The position numbers were made by a program, and so were the translations under genes. Shown in pieces: positions 14,092 to 22,464 of a stretch of 64,000 nt of DNA (its first letter is position 1; each line of letters opens with the position of its first letter). Origin of the DNA: JAGWFU01 sp035534575 (GTDB taxonomy: Archaea; Micrarchaeota; Micrarchaeia; Micrarchaeales; Micrarchaeaceae). The notes under the pieces were generated by a model, which saw nothing but the letters and a program-made list of their open reading frames with translations, made no database searches and was not told the DNA's origin. The stretch is from contig DATLRT010000014.1 of assembly GCA_035534575.1 (NCBI GenBank), positions 1 through 64,000 on the forward strand, in the 5' to 3' direction.

Positions 14092-14877
14092 TTAATTGAA
14101 TTCCGGCGCCTCGTACCGCTCTATCAGCCCCTCTCCAGCCTGGTTGAGCACCGGCATGGCCTTTGCAAGAATCTCCTGCTCCATTGTAGTATACCTGTCC
14201 CTCAGTGATGGAGCTACCAGTGCGGCTATGTCCGCCATTCGCCTTGCGGCGGTGTCCTTCAGCACCGGATATAGGGTGATCTGCAGATACGCGTTGTCCT
14301 TTACCGTAATCAGCCAGCCTATCCGCTCACCGGCAAACTTGGTGCTGGAAAACCTGCGGGCCTCGCGGTCCTCGAACCTCAGCGACCCGGCTCCGCCGAA
14401 TGCTAGGCTAAGCTGCCTGTGCGCCTCGTCAAGCACCTCAACCATGCTGCTCGGCTGTATGTCGAGCCTCACTCTGAAAGAGTAGTTGGATATGAGCCTG
14501 GGCCCTCCCTTGAGCTCCTTTGCCGTGGCCTTGATCATTATCATCTCGATCCTTGGAACCCAGTCCATTATCAGCTCCTCGGCGCGGTGGGATGTGACGT
14601 TCTTCCTGAGTAGCTCTGCGCATGTGTGGTCAAGAGCTTCCTGCTCCATGATTCCCTCCATCTCAGAGCGGTACTTGTCGATGTTGCCCCTCAGCCTTTT
14701 GGCCAGGCTCTTGAACTTGTACGACTCCGCGGATTTTATCTGTCCCTGGATATCTTGTATCGAGAGATGGCACTGCCTCAGGTTGGCATCGTGATGAGAG
14801 CTGAGCAGCTGTTCCATCTGCTGCCTTGTCATGGTGATAGGCTGCGCCCTCTTGTCGTTCGGAATCGGCATGGTCAT
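14092..14877 (-). CDS. Uncharacterised coiled-coil-containing island protein
   Basis: 261 residues, no family recognised. Residues about 20-85 are strongly helical and charged (H-L-S-I-Q-D-I-Q-G-Q-I-K-S-A-E, L-A-K-R-L-R-G-N-I-D-K-Y-R-S-E-M) and could form a coiled coil. A middle beta-rich part (Y-S-F-R-V-R-L-D-I-Q-P) follows, then a helical tail. The ATG at 14877 is chosen over a TTG at 14898. Island promoter element 2 lies 43-62 bp upstream. Confidence 0.5.
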   Translation of the reverse strand: MTMPIPNDKRAQPITMTRQQMEQLLSSHHDANLRQCHLSIQDIQGQIKSAESYKFKSLAKRLRGNIDKYRSEMEGIMEQEALDHTCAELLRKNVTSHRAEELIMDWVPRIEMIMIKATAKELKGGPRLISNYSFRVRLDIQPSSMVEVLDEAHRQLSLAFGGAGSLRFEDREARRFSSTKFAGERIGWLITVKDNAYLQITLYPVLKDTAARRMADIAALVAPSLRDRYTTMEQEILAKAMPVLNQAGEGLIERYEAPEFN

Positions 14878-14919
14878 GTGAACCAGATTTAAGCTCAAAA
14901 CCCTGCTAAATCCTCTGTG

Positions 14920-14939
14920 GGTTTCAATATATAAAGGTT
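14920..14939 (-). promoter_or_regulatory. Island promoter element 2
   Basis: The minus strand reads AACCTTTATATATTGAAACC. It differs from the element at 11610-11629 only in the arrangement of the central A/T positions and keeps both flanks, AACCT and TTGAAACC. It supplies the TATA box for the 14092-14877 gene. Confidence 0.5.
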
Positions 14940-14958
14940 TTCCGCAAGGCTTAAAGGG

Positions 14959-15558
14959 CTAGTTTATCATGTAGCCGCGGTTCCTTAGTATCTGGTGGAA
15001 CTGCCCCTCCACCTCTTTGATGCTGGCGCTTGCTGCGAGCGTGCAGTCCGCCTTCTGCTTCATCTCGGCCAGCTCCTCCTGGAAGTCGCCCCTGAGAAGG
15101 TCTGAGAACTTCTCCATGCTCAAGTTCGTGCCCTCCCTTGAGTTGTACCTCTGTCGAAGGAGGTCGGGGGAGGCGTCGAGGTAGAACAACAAGTCAGACC
15201 TAGAGGATAATGTAGAGGATAATGAGGTGCTGCCGAACTGTATGTTGTGCCTTAGGTACCTCACGCTTCGCATCGTCCTTAGACCGATTACTATGATCTC
15301 CTGTGCTTCGTCAAGCTCGCCGGCCCTTGCCATCCTTCCTATGCCCCTGACCACCGCCTCGCCGACCATGTTGGGGTTCGCGCAGTCGAGCGCCTTGAGC
15401 TTCGCGGTGGAGACCAGCCTGTCCGCGCCAACTCCGGTGAAGTGCTCCTCTCTCAGCAGGGGACCAGAGTCTATGCTGACGAAGCCGTTCCTGACGAGGA
15501 CGGGGGACTTGGCGAGCGTGGTCTTCCCGGAGCCGTACTGCCCTGACAAGAATAGCAT
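14959..15558 (-). CDS. P-loop nucleotide-kinase-like protein
   Basis: 199 residues. Walker A is at the N-terminus (S-G-Q-Y-G-S-G-K-T-T, residues 5-14). Then come I-I-V-I-G-L-R-T-M-R-S-V (Walker-B-like strand as in dephospho-CoA or adenylate-kinase relatives), L-L-F-Y-L-D-A-S-P-D-L-L-R-Q-R-Y-N-S-R-E (lid-type arginines) and D-L-L-R-G-D-F-Q-E-E. It belongs broadly to the AAA_18/AAA_33 small-molecule kinase class, with substrate unknown. As the first gene of the island after the 15622-15659 terminator, it probably leads the transcript. Confidence 0.6.
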   Translation of the reverse strand: MLFLSGQYGSGKTTLAKSPVLVRNGFVSIDSGPLLREEHFTGVGADRLVSTAKLKALDCANPNMVGEAVVRGIGRMARAGELDEAQEIIVIGLRTMRSVRYLRHNIQFGSTSLSSTLSSRSDLLFYLDASPDLLRQRYNSREGTNLSMEKFSDLLRGDFQEELAEMKQKADCTLAASASIKEVEGQFHQILRNRGYMIN

Positions 15559-15621
15559 AGTAGGCTATCTGCCCCTGTAATATTTATTCGTGAGTGTTGG
15601 CTTGCTTACGCTTGGAGCTTG

Positions 15622-15659
15622 AGGAAGAAAAAAGAAAAAGAAGGGGCGAAAGCCGCCCC
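15622..15659 (-). terminator. Strong hairpin plus poly-T terminator
   Basis: On the minus strand, GGGGCG-GCTTT-CGCCCC (15659-15643) is followed by a run of T with a few C. It terminates the 15674-16300 gene and insulates the island downstream. Confidence 0.7.
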
Positions 15660-15673
15660 AAAGTTCAGCCCGT

Positions 15674-16300
15674 TTAGCACGGGTCATGTGGCGTCATGCA
15701 GCTTACCGTTATGCTGAGCATGTCGCCGTTCATGAACGTCGCATTGGCCGTCTGGTTGAGGTTTACGATCCTCACTGCTGCAACGCCATACTGGTCGCTG
15801 TGCAGGTCACCAAGCGCCTGGACGGGGAACGTTCCCGCTGCAGGGCCGTTGCTAGAGAGCGTAGGCACCGATAGCCAAGACTCAGTACCCGCTGCGAGCT
15901 GGCTCGCGTTGATGAACTGAAGCTGTACCTGGCCAGGAGCTACACCCTTCACCGCAAGCCTTGCGTTGAATTCCAGGTTCGCTGCCCCTCCGAGGCCCGC
16001 TACGTCATAAACTACCCTTGACGAGTTTGCCGGCAGGACGAACCCCTGTAGGTTCACTATGCTGACGCCCGTCTGGTGGCTCGTGTTCTTTGAGCTGAGC
16101 AGCCATGACTGCATCGCGCTCAACTGGCTCTGCACTGCAGAGACGTTTGCCGCTAGTCCAGCATTGTTCGGCTGGACGGTGGCTACCGGAGTCTGCGTGC
16201 CTTTAAGCGCGCTTATCTGGCTGGAAAGTATGGCTACTGATGCTAGCACCAGTATTATTACCACAATCCCAATGCCTAACTGTATGTTGTCTGAGGCCAT
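15674..16300 (-). CDS. Secreted protein anchored by an N-terminal helix
   Basis: 208 residues from the ATG at 16300. A transmembrane helix (G-I-G-I-V-V-I-I-L-V-L-A-S-V-A-I-L) lies near the N-terminus after M-A-S-D-N-I-Q-L. A Q/A/S-rich helical stretch follows (N-V-S-A-V-Q-S-Q-L-S-A-M-Q-S-W), then a beta-sandwich-like exterior with several N-x-S/T sites. No family is recognised. The upstream in-frame extension lacks a plausible ribosome site. Confidence 0.6.
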   Translation of the reverse strand: MASDNIQLGIGIVVIILVLASVAILSSQISALKGTQTPVATVQPNNAGLAANVSAVQSQLSAMQSWLLSSKNTSHQTGVSIVNLQGFVLPANSSRVVYDVAGLGGAANLEFNARLAVKGVAPGQVQLQFINASQLAAGTESWLSVPTLSSNGPAAGTFPVQALGDLHSDQYGVAAVRIVNLNQTANATFMNGDMLSITVSCMTPHDPC

Positions 16301-16448
16301 TGCAATTACCAGTTCTACAATACAATCGGCATCCTTAAAAAGCCGACTGCGGCATTCGACCATTGTTCCCGTGCCGGCGACGCTGGGGCGAATTTAAATA
16401 CCTTACTTCCTTATGGATACTGTTCCATTGGACTCATTGTGATGAAAT

Positions 16449-17003
16449 ATGGCCGGAGTGATGGGTGGTGAGAAGTCGCAGTCCACCTTCATAATGATAG
16501 GCTGGCTCGTTGTCATAACTGTTGTCGTGCTGGTGGTGCTGCTACAGCTTTTCGGCAACCCAGCCAAGGTTATCGGCCCCACTTGCGTCACACAGCCGGG
16601 ATTCGTATGCGGCAGCCCATCGATGAACACCACGGGAGTGGTGAAGGTGCAGTTCGGACAGATAGTCTACAGCCAGATAGTGATAACGGGCACCGGGTGC
16701 AGCGAGAACCTAACCGGCTTTACGAACACAAGCCCGTCCTACATAGTGGTGGACTCGGGCCAGAGCCAGACGCTGACATTCCAGTGCGACCAGGCTGCGG
16801 CTAAGGCGGGAAACGTCTTCTCGGGCTACCTCTGGATAACGTATGACGCGGGCACAAGCTCAGGGCTCCTCATGCAGTTCGGCAAGGTGATAACGAGCGT
16901 GAGCGCGACCCCGGCGGGCTTCATAGCATACTCGCCATACGCGGACGCGACAAGCGTTGTGCAAAAGTTTAAATACAGCGGTTTCGAATTGTGGTCTATA
17001 TGA
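16449..17003 (+). CDS. Surface protein with N-terminal membrane anchor
   Basis: 184 residues. A single transmembrane helix (I-G-W-L-V-V-I-T-V-V-V-L-V-V-L-L) follows a short charged N-terminus, so the body is outside. The body has paired cysteines (T-C-V-T-Q-P-G-F-V-C-G-S-P, G-C-S-E-N, F-Q-C-D-Q) and a beta-rich pattern. The promoter and start of the next gene lie inside its last codons. It diverges from the 15674-16300 gene. Confidence 0.6.
   Translation: MAGVMGGEKSQSTFIMIGWLVVITVVVLVVLLQLFGNPAKVIGPTCVTQPGFVCGSPSMNTTGVVKVQFGQIVYSQIVITGTGCSENLTGFTNTSPSYIVVDSGQSQTLTFQCDQAAAKAGNVFSGYLWITYDAGTSSGLLMQFGKVITSVSATPAGFIAYSPYADATSVVQKFKYSGFELWSI
16968..16975 (+). promoter_or_regulatory. TATA box inside the preceding gene
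   Basis: TTTAAATA at 16968-16975 lies about 25-30 bp before the ATG at 17000. This fits an archaeal promoter giving a leaderless message for the propeller-like protein, although it falls in the coding end of the upstream gene. Confidence 0.5.
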
Positions 17004-18079
17004 ACAAAGCTGCGGTCATTGGCGTTGTCATTCTCATAGTGGTAGTTGCGGCTGCCGCGGCATTCGTGTTTCTCGGCAAGCCGGCCTCGCCTGGTGGCGG
17101 GTCATCGACCACGACCACAACTCAGGTCAACCTGACGGTCTCCAACTACGCGTACTGCGTGGGAACCTCTGGAACGCCGCAGCAGGACCAGAGCTACTTC
17201 GCCCCGATCTACACCAACGGCCAGCTGGGGCAGTGGAAGCTGACAACCGCTTACCCTGTGGCGCACACCCTTGCGGGATGCAACATATACAACAACTCGA
17301 TATACTGCGTCGGAACATTCAACTCCAACCAGAGCGACTTCGCCAACTCCTATTACGCGCCAATATCGCCTCAGGGGATAGGCTCGTGGAGCCAGAGCAA
17401 GGGATATCCGATACCGCTTTATGACGCGGGATGCTCAACCTCCAAAGGATACCTCTACTGCGTCGGCTCCCAATACGGAGCGATGTCAGAGGTATACTAC
17501 ACAAAGCTCTCAGGGACAGGAGTGGTGAACTGGACCACATCGGCGAGCTACCCGGAGATGGGACACGGAGTGAGCTGCCTCGTCTACAACAACACGCTCT
17601 ACTGCATAGGGGTGGGCAACTACCCGTTCTACCACTCGTACTACGCCAACCTCAGCAAGACCAACGGCTCGGTAGGCACATGGGTCAGGACGACCAACTA
17701 CCCGGTGGCGAAGATAAGCTCTGGATGCAACGTCGCGAACGGTTACATTTACTGCGTGGGCACGGCGGGAACTGACGCCCAGAACGAGACTTATTACGCG
17801 GTGCTCACGCCGAATGGAATAAGCAGCTGGACCCCGACCACGAGCTACCCGGTCCCGATATCAAACGCCGGATGCTTCATAAACGCAAATTACATATACT
17901 GCGTCGGCTCGAGCCAGTCGGGAGCCCAGAACGCAGCGTATTACGCCCCGGTCTCGGCAGCAGGCATTGGCACATGGATAAAGACAACGAGCTACCCTGT
18001 GGCCATGACAAACTCCTGGTGTGTGCTCCCGGGATACAGCGGCGGCTTCTACAGCGGAGGAGCGCCATCTACAGCATAA
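17000..18079 (+). CDS. Membrane-anchored six-blade propeller-like surface protein
   Basis: 359 residues. An N-terminal transmembrane helix (about 5-25) and a Gly/Ser/Thr linker precede about six repeats of roughly 47 residues. Each repeat carries I/L-Y-C-V-G, then Y-Y-A-P, G-I-G-S-W, Y-P-V and G-C. Two cysteines per repeat at fixed spacing would form a disulfide in each blade. The Kelch-like spacing and conserved W and Y-P suggest an extracellular beta-propeller, and N-x-S/T sites are frequent. The ATG at 17000 is preferred to the GTG at 16991 because of the TATA spacing. Confidence 0.65.
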   Translation: MNKAAVIGVVILIVVVAAAAAFVFLGKPASPGGGSSTTTTTQVNLTVSNYAYCVGTSGTPQQDQSYFAPIYTNGQLGQWKLTTAYPVAHTLAGCNIYNNSIYCVGTFNSNQSDFANSYYAPISPQGIGSWSQSKGYPIPLYDAGCSTSKGYLYCVGSQYGAMSEVYYTKLSGTGVVNWTTSASYPEMGHGVSCLVYNNTLYCIGVGNYPFYHSYYANLSKTNGSVGTWVRTTNYPVAKISSGCNVANGYIYCVGTAGTDAQNETYYAVLTPNGISSWTPTTSYPVPISNAGCFINANYIYCVGSSQSGAQNAAYYAPVSAAGIGTWIKTTSYPVAMTNSWCVLPGYSGGFYSGGAPSTA

Positions 18080-18104
18080 GCTGAAGGATAAGAACTTTTG
18101 CTGA

Positions 18105-18869
18105 TTAGCGGACCCCGTTTTCCAGACTGTTCCTGAATGTCTCTATGACGCGCGTTACCTCGTCCAGCTTGTTGTTGTACTCGTTGTATGTTGAGGCAAG
18201 AGCCGACTTGACAGCCATGCTTTTCTCCGCGGCGCAGAGAGCGTCCATTATATCCCTTGAAATCTCCCACTCCTGCCTGAGGTCGCGAAGCTTTCCGCTG
18301 TATCCCCTCTGGGTTGGTTTCTCTCCAAGCACCTCTACCTCCTTTATGTGGGACCTGAATACCCCCCCGAATATGTATGCGTATATGTCCTTCTTCAGCT
18401 TCTCGTCAGCAAAGTCGAATGTGCCGCCCACAATCATCTTCCCGGTGTTTATTGCGCTCGACTTGGCGTTCTGTCCCTGCTCCATGAAGCCGTTGAAGAA
18501 ATAGACCACAGTATCGATGCTCTCCCTTGGAAACCCGGCAAACTTGAGGTAGGTCAGGTCCATCTGCGCTGCCGGCCCGATTGCGTCCATCAGGTCAGGA
18601 AGCTCTGTGGATCTTGACCTCACCAGAGCTGGAAGTGCCTGTAGTATCTTCTTGGCGTTTCTGGCCTCTTCTATGATGGAGGGAAACATCTCCGAGTCCT
18701 TGAGCTCCTTGAAGTCCTTCATAGAGGCATAGAGCACGCTGGCACCGGAGTAAAGCTCCTTCCGCTGGTCGTTCGCCCGCTCGAATGCGGTGGCATGATG
18801 CTCTGGGTGTTCGCTTTGAACATCCTTCTGCACAGGGTTGTCAACCTTTGGCTTGCGCCATGAGAACAT
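18105..18869 (-). CDS. Uncharacterised helical cytoplasmic protein
   Basis: 254 residues, no family recognised. It is charged and mostly helical, with N-A-K-K-I-L-Q-A-L-P-A-L-V-R-S-R, E-L-P-D-L-M-D-A-I-G-P-A-A-Q and a C-terminal helix ending N-S-L-E-N-G-V-R. No signal peptide is seen. It shares size and style with the island genes at 6.5-15.6 kb but is separated from them by secreted-protein genes. A minus-strand TATA lies near 18900-18913. Confidence 0.5.
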   Translation of the reverse strand: MFSWRKPKVDNPVQKDVQSEHPEHHATAFERANDQRKELYSGASVLYASMKDFKELKDSEMFPSIIEEARNAKKILQALPALVRSRSTELPDLMDAIGPAAQMDLTYLKFAGFPRESIDTVVYFFNGFMEQGQNAKSSAINTGKMIVGGTFDFADEKLKKDIYAYIFGGVFRSHIKEVEVLGEKPTQRGYSGKLRDLRQEWEISRDIMDALCAAEKSMAVKSALASTYNEYNNKLDEVTRVIETFRNSLENGVR

Positions 18870-18988
18870 TGGTTACACCGAATTAAGGGTATTCGCCCGT
18901 TTATAATATTTATATCTTTCGAAGTTTACTCATCTTTGGTAACTTATATATACCAAAAAAGGGTAATGGTTACGATAGGGGAAGTTAG

Positions 18989-19933
18989 ATGATTGCGATA
19001 AAAGGAACCGTCCTTGTGACCGGTGCAACCGGGTTCATAGGCAGCGCGCTATCCAAGAAACTCGTAGAGATGGGCTGCACAGTAATAGGCTATGACAACT
19101 TATCTGCAGGCAGGAATAAGATGCTGGATAGCTTGGGGGACGGCAGTAAGTTTAGGCTGGTGACGGGAGACATATTGGATGGCGATGCCCTAAAATCAGC
19201 GATAACGGATAACGCCGTGGAGACCGTATTTCACCTTGCGGCAAATCCTGACGTCAGGATAGGGATAAGGAACACCCGCATTGACCTGGATGCTGGCATA
19301 ATAGGCACATACAACGTACTTGAGGCCATGAGAGCGGGAGGCGCCAAGAATATAATATTCACTTCTTCGAGCACAGTATACGGCAATGCGCCAGTTCAGC
19401 CAACGCCAGAGAGTTATGGCCCGCTGATGCCTGTCTCACTTTATGGAGCTGCAAAGCTTGCAGCAGAAGGGGAGATAACTGCTTATTCCAAGCTATTCGG
19501 ATTTAACTTCTTCATATTCAGGCTGGCCAACGTGATAGGCCCGACGTCGGGCCACGGCATAATATTCGACCTCGCGGAGAAGCTGAAGAAGGACCCCACG
19601 AGGCTGGAGGTGCTGGGGGACGGGAAGCAGAAGAAGTCCTACATAGAGCTGGACGACTGCATCAATGCCATACTCCACGTCTGCGCCAACGCGGAGCACA
19701 ACGACATCTACAACATAGGCATAGAGGATCAGATAACAGCGGGTGAGATAGCCCAGGCAGTAAGGGACAGGTTTGCGCCCCACGCGGAGATAGTATACAC
19801 GGGCGGCCAGGTGGGCTGGCCAGGCGACATACCGGTCTTTTTGCTGAGCGTAGATAAGCTTAAAAAGACTGGATACTCATTCAAATGCAGGAGCTCTAGG
19901 GATGCGGTGCTCAGCACCATAAGCAGGCTCTAG
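18989..19933 (+). CDS. NAD-dependent nucleotide-sugar epimerase/dehydratase (GalE-like)
   Basis: 314 residues, extended short-chain dehydrogenase. Seen: V-T-G-A-T-G-F-I-G-S (Gly-rich NAD site, 10-19), H-L-A-A-N-P-D-V (82-89), T-S-S-S-T-V-Y-G (125-132) and the catalytic Y152-G-A-A-K156. The sequence R-L-A-N-V-I-G-P-T-S-G-H-G fits archaeal UDP-glucose 4-epimerases. It probably supplies sugars for surface glycans together with the glycosyltransferase at 21.3 kb. A TATA (TTATATATACC) lies near 18942-18953. Confidence 0.85.
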   Translation: MIAIKGTVLVTGATGFIGSALSKKLVEMGCTVIGYDNLSAGRNKMLDSLGDGSKFRLVTGDILDGDALKSAITDNAVETVFHLAANPDVRIGIRNTRIDLDAGIIGTYNVLEAMRAGGAKNIIFTSSSTVYGNAPVQPTPESYGPLMPVSLYGAAKLAAEGEITAYSKLFGFNFFIFRLANVIGPTSGHGIIFDLAEKLKKDPTRLEVLGDGKQKKSYIELDDCINAILHVCANAEHNDIYNIGIEDQITAGEIAQAVRDRFAPHAEIVYTGGQVGWPGDIPVFLLSVDKLKKTGYSFKCRSSRDAVLSTISRL

Positions 19934-19958
19934 CTGATCTTATTCGGAATGTGAGGAC

Positions 19959-21260
19959 ATGGATTCAAATTCATCTAGCGTTGACAATGCTCTGAAGAAC
20001 GATTCTATAAGCGCCCACAGGAGGAGGAAGGGCAAGATAGAGACGATAGGCAAGGTAGCCGTAGAGGGAGCGAAGGACCTATCGATGTACTACACTCCGG
20101 GCGTTGCTTACGTCTGCTTGGAGATAAACAAGGACAAGGAGCTCTCTTACGAGTACACTAACCGAGCCAACTCGATAGCGATAGTCACTGACGGCACGCG
20201 CATACTCGGGCTGGGCAACATAGGCCCCGAGGCGGGGATGCCGGTCATGGAGGGCAAGGCGCTGCTTCTGAAGAAGTTCGGCGGCGTTGATGCCACGCCC
20301 ATTGCGGTCGCCTCAACTGACGAGCAGGAGATAATAAAGTTCATAAGGATGATAGCGCCCACTTACGGGGCGATAAACCTTGAGGACCTTGAGACGCCGA
20401 AGGCGATAAACGTGCTGAAGGCCCTTGAGGCGGATCTGCCGATACCCATCTTTCACGATGACAGCTACGGCACGGGGATAGTCGCGTATGCGGGGCTGAA
20501 GAACGCCCTGAAGCTGGTGGGGAAGAGGCTGGGGCAGGTAAAGATAGTAATCAACGGCGCCGGCTCGGCAGGCTACGGGATATCGAAGCTGCTTTACTTT
20601 GCTGGCGCGAGGAACATAATAACCTGTGACAGGGAGGGCGCCATATACAAGGGCAGGGGCAGCCACATGAACACTGTGAAGGAGGAGATAGCCGATTACA
20701 CTAACAAAGGAATGGTGAAGGGCAGCCTTGCGGAGCTTGCCAGGGGCGCGGATGTGCTCATAGGCGTATCAAGCAAGGGCGAGTTCACCACCGAGATTAT
20801 CAGGTCGATGGCGGAGAAGCCGATAGTCTTTGCCCTCGCCAATCCTGATCCAGAGATAACTTACGATGACGCAAGAGCGGCGGGAGTGGAGATAGTGGCT
20901 ACGGGAGTAAGCGGGGTGCCAAACCAGGTGAACAACATGGTCGCCTTCCCTGGAGTCTTCAGGGGGCTGCTGGACACAAGGTCAAGCAGGATGAGCATGG
21001 AGATGATGGTGGTTGCGGGAGACGCTATAGCCAAGACCGTGAAGAAGTCACAGCTTTCGAGGGACTACATAGTTCCGGACTTTAACGATAAGAAGATGGC
21101 GATAAAGGCGACAGCGAACGTGGCGGAGGCGGTTGCAGAGGCGGCGGTCAAGACAGGAGTGGCAAGGCTTCAGGTAGACCCCGCAGATGTGAAGGCCAAC
21201 TTCTTGGCTATGGTCAAGAGGTACAACAAGATAGAGAAGTACGTTAGCAAGCTGGACTGA
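19959..21260 (+). CDS. NAD(P)-dependent malic enzyme
   Basis: 433 residues, the short prokaryotic malic enzyme type (malate to pyruvate plus CO2). Seen: M-Y-Y-T-P-G-V-A-Y-V (catalytic Tyr), A-I-V-T-D-G-T-R-I-L-G-L-G-N-I-G, P-I-F-H-D-D-S-Y-G-T-G-I (metal-binding acids), N-G-A-G-S-A-G-Y-G-I (nucleotide fold) and F-A-L-A-N-P-D-P-E-I. It follows the epimerase by 25 bp, so the two may be co-transcribed. Together with fumarase and the flavoprotein at 27-29 kb it would connect pyruvate and the C4 acids. Confidence 0.9.
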   Translation: MDSNSSSVDNALKNDSISAHRRRKGKIETIGKVAVEGAKDLSMYYTPGVAYVCLEINKDKELSYEYTNRANSIAIVTDGTRILGLGNIGPEAGMPVMEGKALLLKKFGGVDATPIAVASTDEQEIIKFIRMIAPTYGAINLEDLETPKAINVLKALEADLPIPIFHDDSYGTGIVAYAGLKNALKLVGKRLGQVKIVINGAGSAGYGISKLLYFAGARNIITCDREGAIYKGRGSHMNTVKEEIADYTNKGMVKGSLAELARGADVLIGVSSKGEFTTEIIRSMAEKPIVFALANPDPEITYDDARAAGVEIVATGVSGVPNQVNNMVAFPGVFRGLLDTRSSRMSMEMMVVAGDAIAKTVKKSQLSRDYIVPDFNDKKMAIKATANVAEAVAEAAVKTGVARLQVDPADVKANFLAMVKRYNKIEKYVSKLD

Positions 21261-22460
21261 TTACAGCTTTCCTATCTTTTCGATGTAAATCTTAAGCATT
21301 GCCGCAAGGCTGAACTCCTTGCTTATCCTTGCGGACTCCCTTTGTGCGGCCTTCCTCTTTGCCGCGCTCTTGAGGTACGCCAGGATTGTGTCCCTTATCT
21401 CCTCTGTGCTGTAAGGGTCGAACGTGTGCAGCCTTATCCGCTTCCTCTTGAAGTCATCAAAGTAGATGTTCCTCGATATCGCGATCGGTAGCTTGTGGTT
21501 GGCGGCCTCCAGCAGCGTCAGTGGCAATCCTTCCCAGATTGATGGCAGGACGAACAGGTCAGCTATCTCGTACATTGCGTTTATCTCCATCTCGCTCAGC
21601 GAGCCGACGAAGATAATCCTGTCATCGCCCTTCGCAAGCTCCATGAAGCTGTGCAGGTCGGGCCCGGTGCCCACGAGCACCAGCTTTATTCCGCCCTCCT
21701 TAACAGTCCTGAACGCCTTTATGAGCGTGCTTATGTTCTTCTGCCTATCGAACATCCTTCCTATGTTCATGACAACGAAGTCCTTCTCGGCGACTCCGTA
21801 CCTCTCCCTTACCCTGCCCATAAGGGTCTTGTCCACCTTTGCGGGCAGCTCTATTCCGTTGGGTATGTAGGCGACCTTGCTCGTGTAGCGCCTCATCTGC
21901 TCAAGCTGCTCCATATTGAGCGCGACACAGAGGTCGTACGATGAGAAGAACTGTCTCTTCAGCGACTCGAGGGTAACGCCGTTTATCCCGGTCCCCAGGC
22001 TGAGCGGTATGTTCTGGCTGTGCAGCACTGATCCTTCCTTAAGTGTTGAGATGCTGCCGTGGTCTATGTATATCCTCTTCGCCCTGGGCGCGGTCTCCCT
22101 TACCAGAAGTGAGAGGCGGTAGTCCTGAACGGAGTTATCTATGATGACGTCCGGCTTTATGCTCTCCAGCCACGTTATGATACGCGGCATGTGCTCCTTC
22201 AGGTGGCCCAGCCGCTTTATCATTATCGTGTAGTAAGCCATCCTGACCAGGAAGTTGTCGTAGACCCTTGACTTCTTCCCTCCCTCCACATGCGGAATTA
22301 TGAACGTGTTTGCGTCAGCCCTGAGGAAGCCGGTCTCGGAGCCGAGGTAGTATGTCTTGAACCTCTTAGCCAGCCCCTTGTAGAGAAGCGCGGCTATCCT
22401 CTGCTCTCCGCCGAATCTCGTGAACCTTGATGGTGTATCGAGTATGAGCACTCTCTTCAT
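21261..22460 (-). CDS. GT4-family glycosyltransferase
   Basis: 399 residues, GT-B fold. The N-terminal domain starts R-V-L-I-L-D-T-P-S-R-F. The C-terminal domain shows V-V-M-N-I-G-R-M-F-D-R-Q-K-N, L-V-L-V-G-T-G-P-D, I-I-F-V-G-S-L-S and the E-x7-E block W-E-G-L-P-L-T-L-L-E-A. It transfers a sugar from a nucleotide donor in the cytoplasm, probably for glycolipid or glycoprotein assembly. The sulfatase-fold gene lies 4 bp upstream, implying a common operon. Confidence 0.85.
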   Translation of the reverse strand: MKRVLILDTPSRFTRFGGEQRIAALLYKGLAKRFKTYYLGSETGFLRADANTFIIPHVEGGKKSRVYDNFLVRMAYYTIMIKRLGHLKEHMPRIITWLESIKPDVIIDNSVQDYRLSLLVRETAPRAKRIYIDHGSISTLKEGSVLHSQNIPLSLGTGINGVTLESLKRQFFSSYDLCVALNMEQLEQMRRYTSKVAYIPNGIELPAKVDKTLMGRVRERYGVAEKDFVVMNIGRMFDRQKNISTLIKAFRTVKEGGIKLVLVGTGPDLHSFMELAKGDDRIIFVGSLSEMEINAMYEIADLFVLPSIWEGLPLTLLEAANHKLPIAISRNIYFDDFKRKRIRLHTFDPYSTEEIRDTILAYLKSAAKRKAAQRESARISKEFSLAAMLKIYIEKIGKL

Positions 22461-22464
22461 TGAC

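Noticed and set aside
6515..15558. Provirus origin of the unknown island
   Set aside because: No capsid, portal, terminase, integrase or replication protein motif is visible. The genes look enzymatic and the block has ordinary chromosomal neighbours; a plasmid or virus source cannot be excluded without searches.
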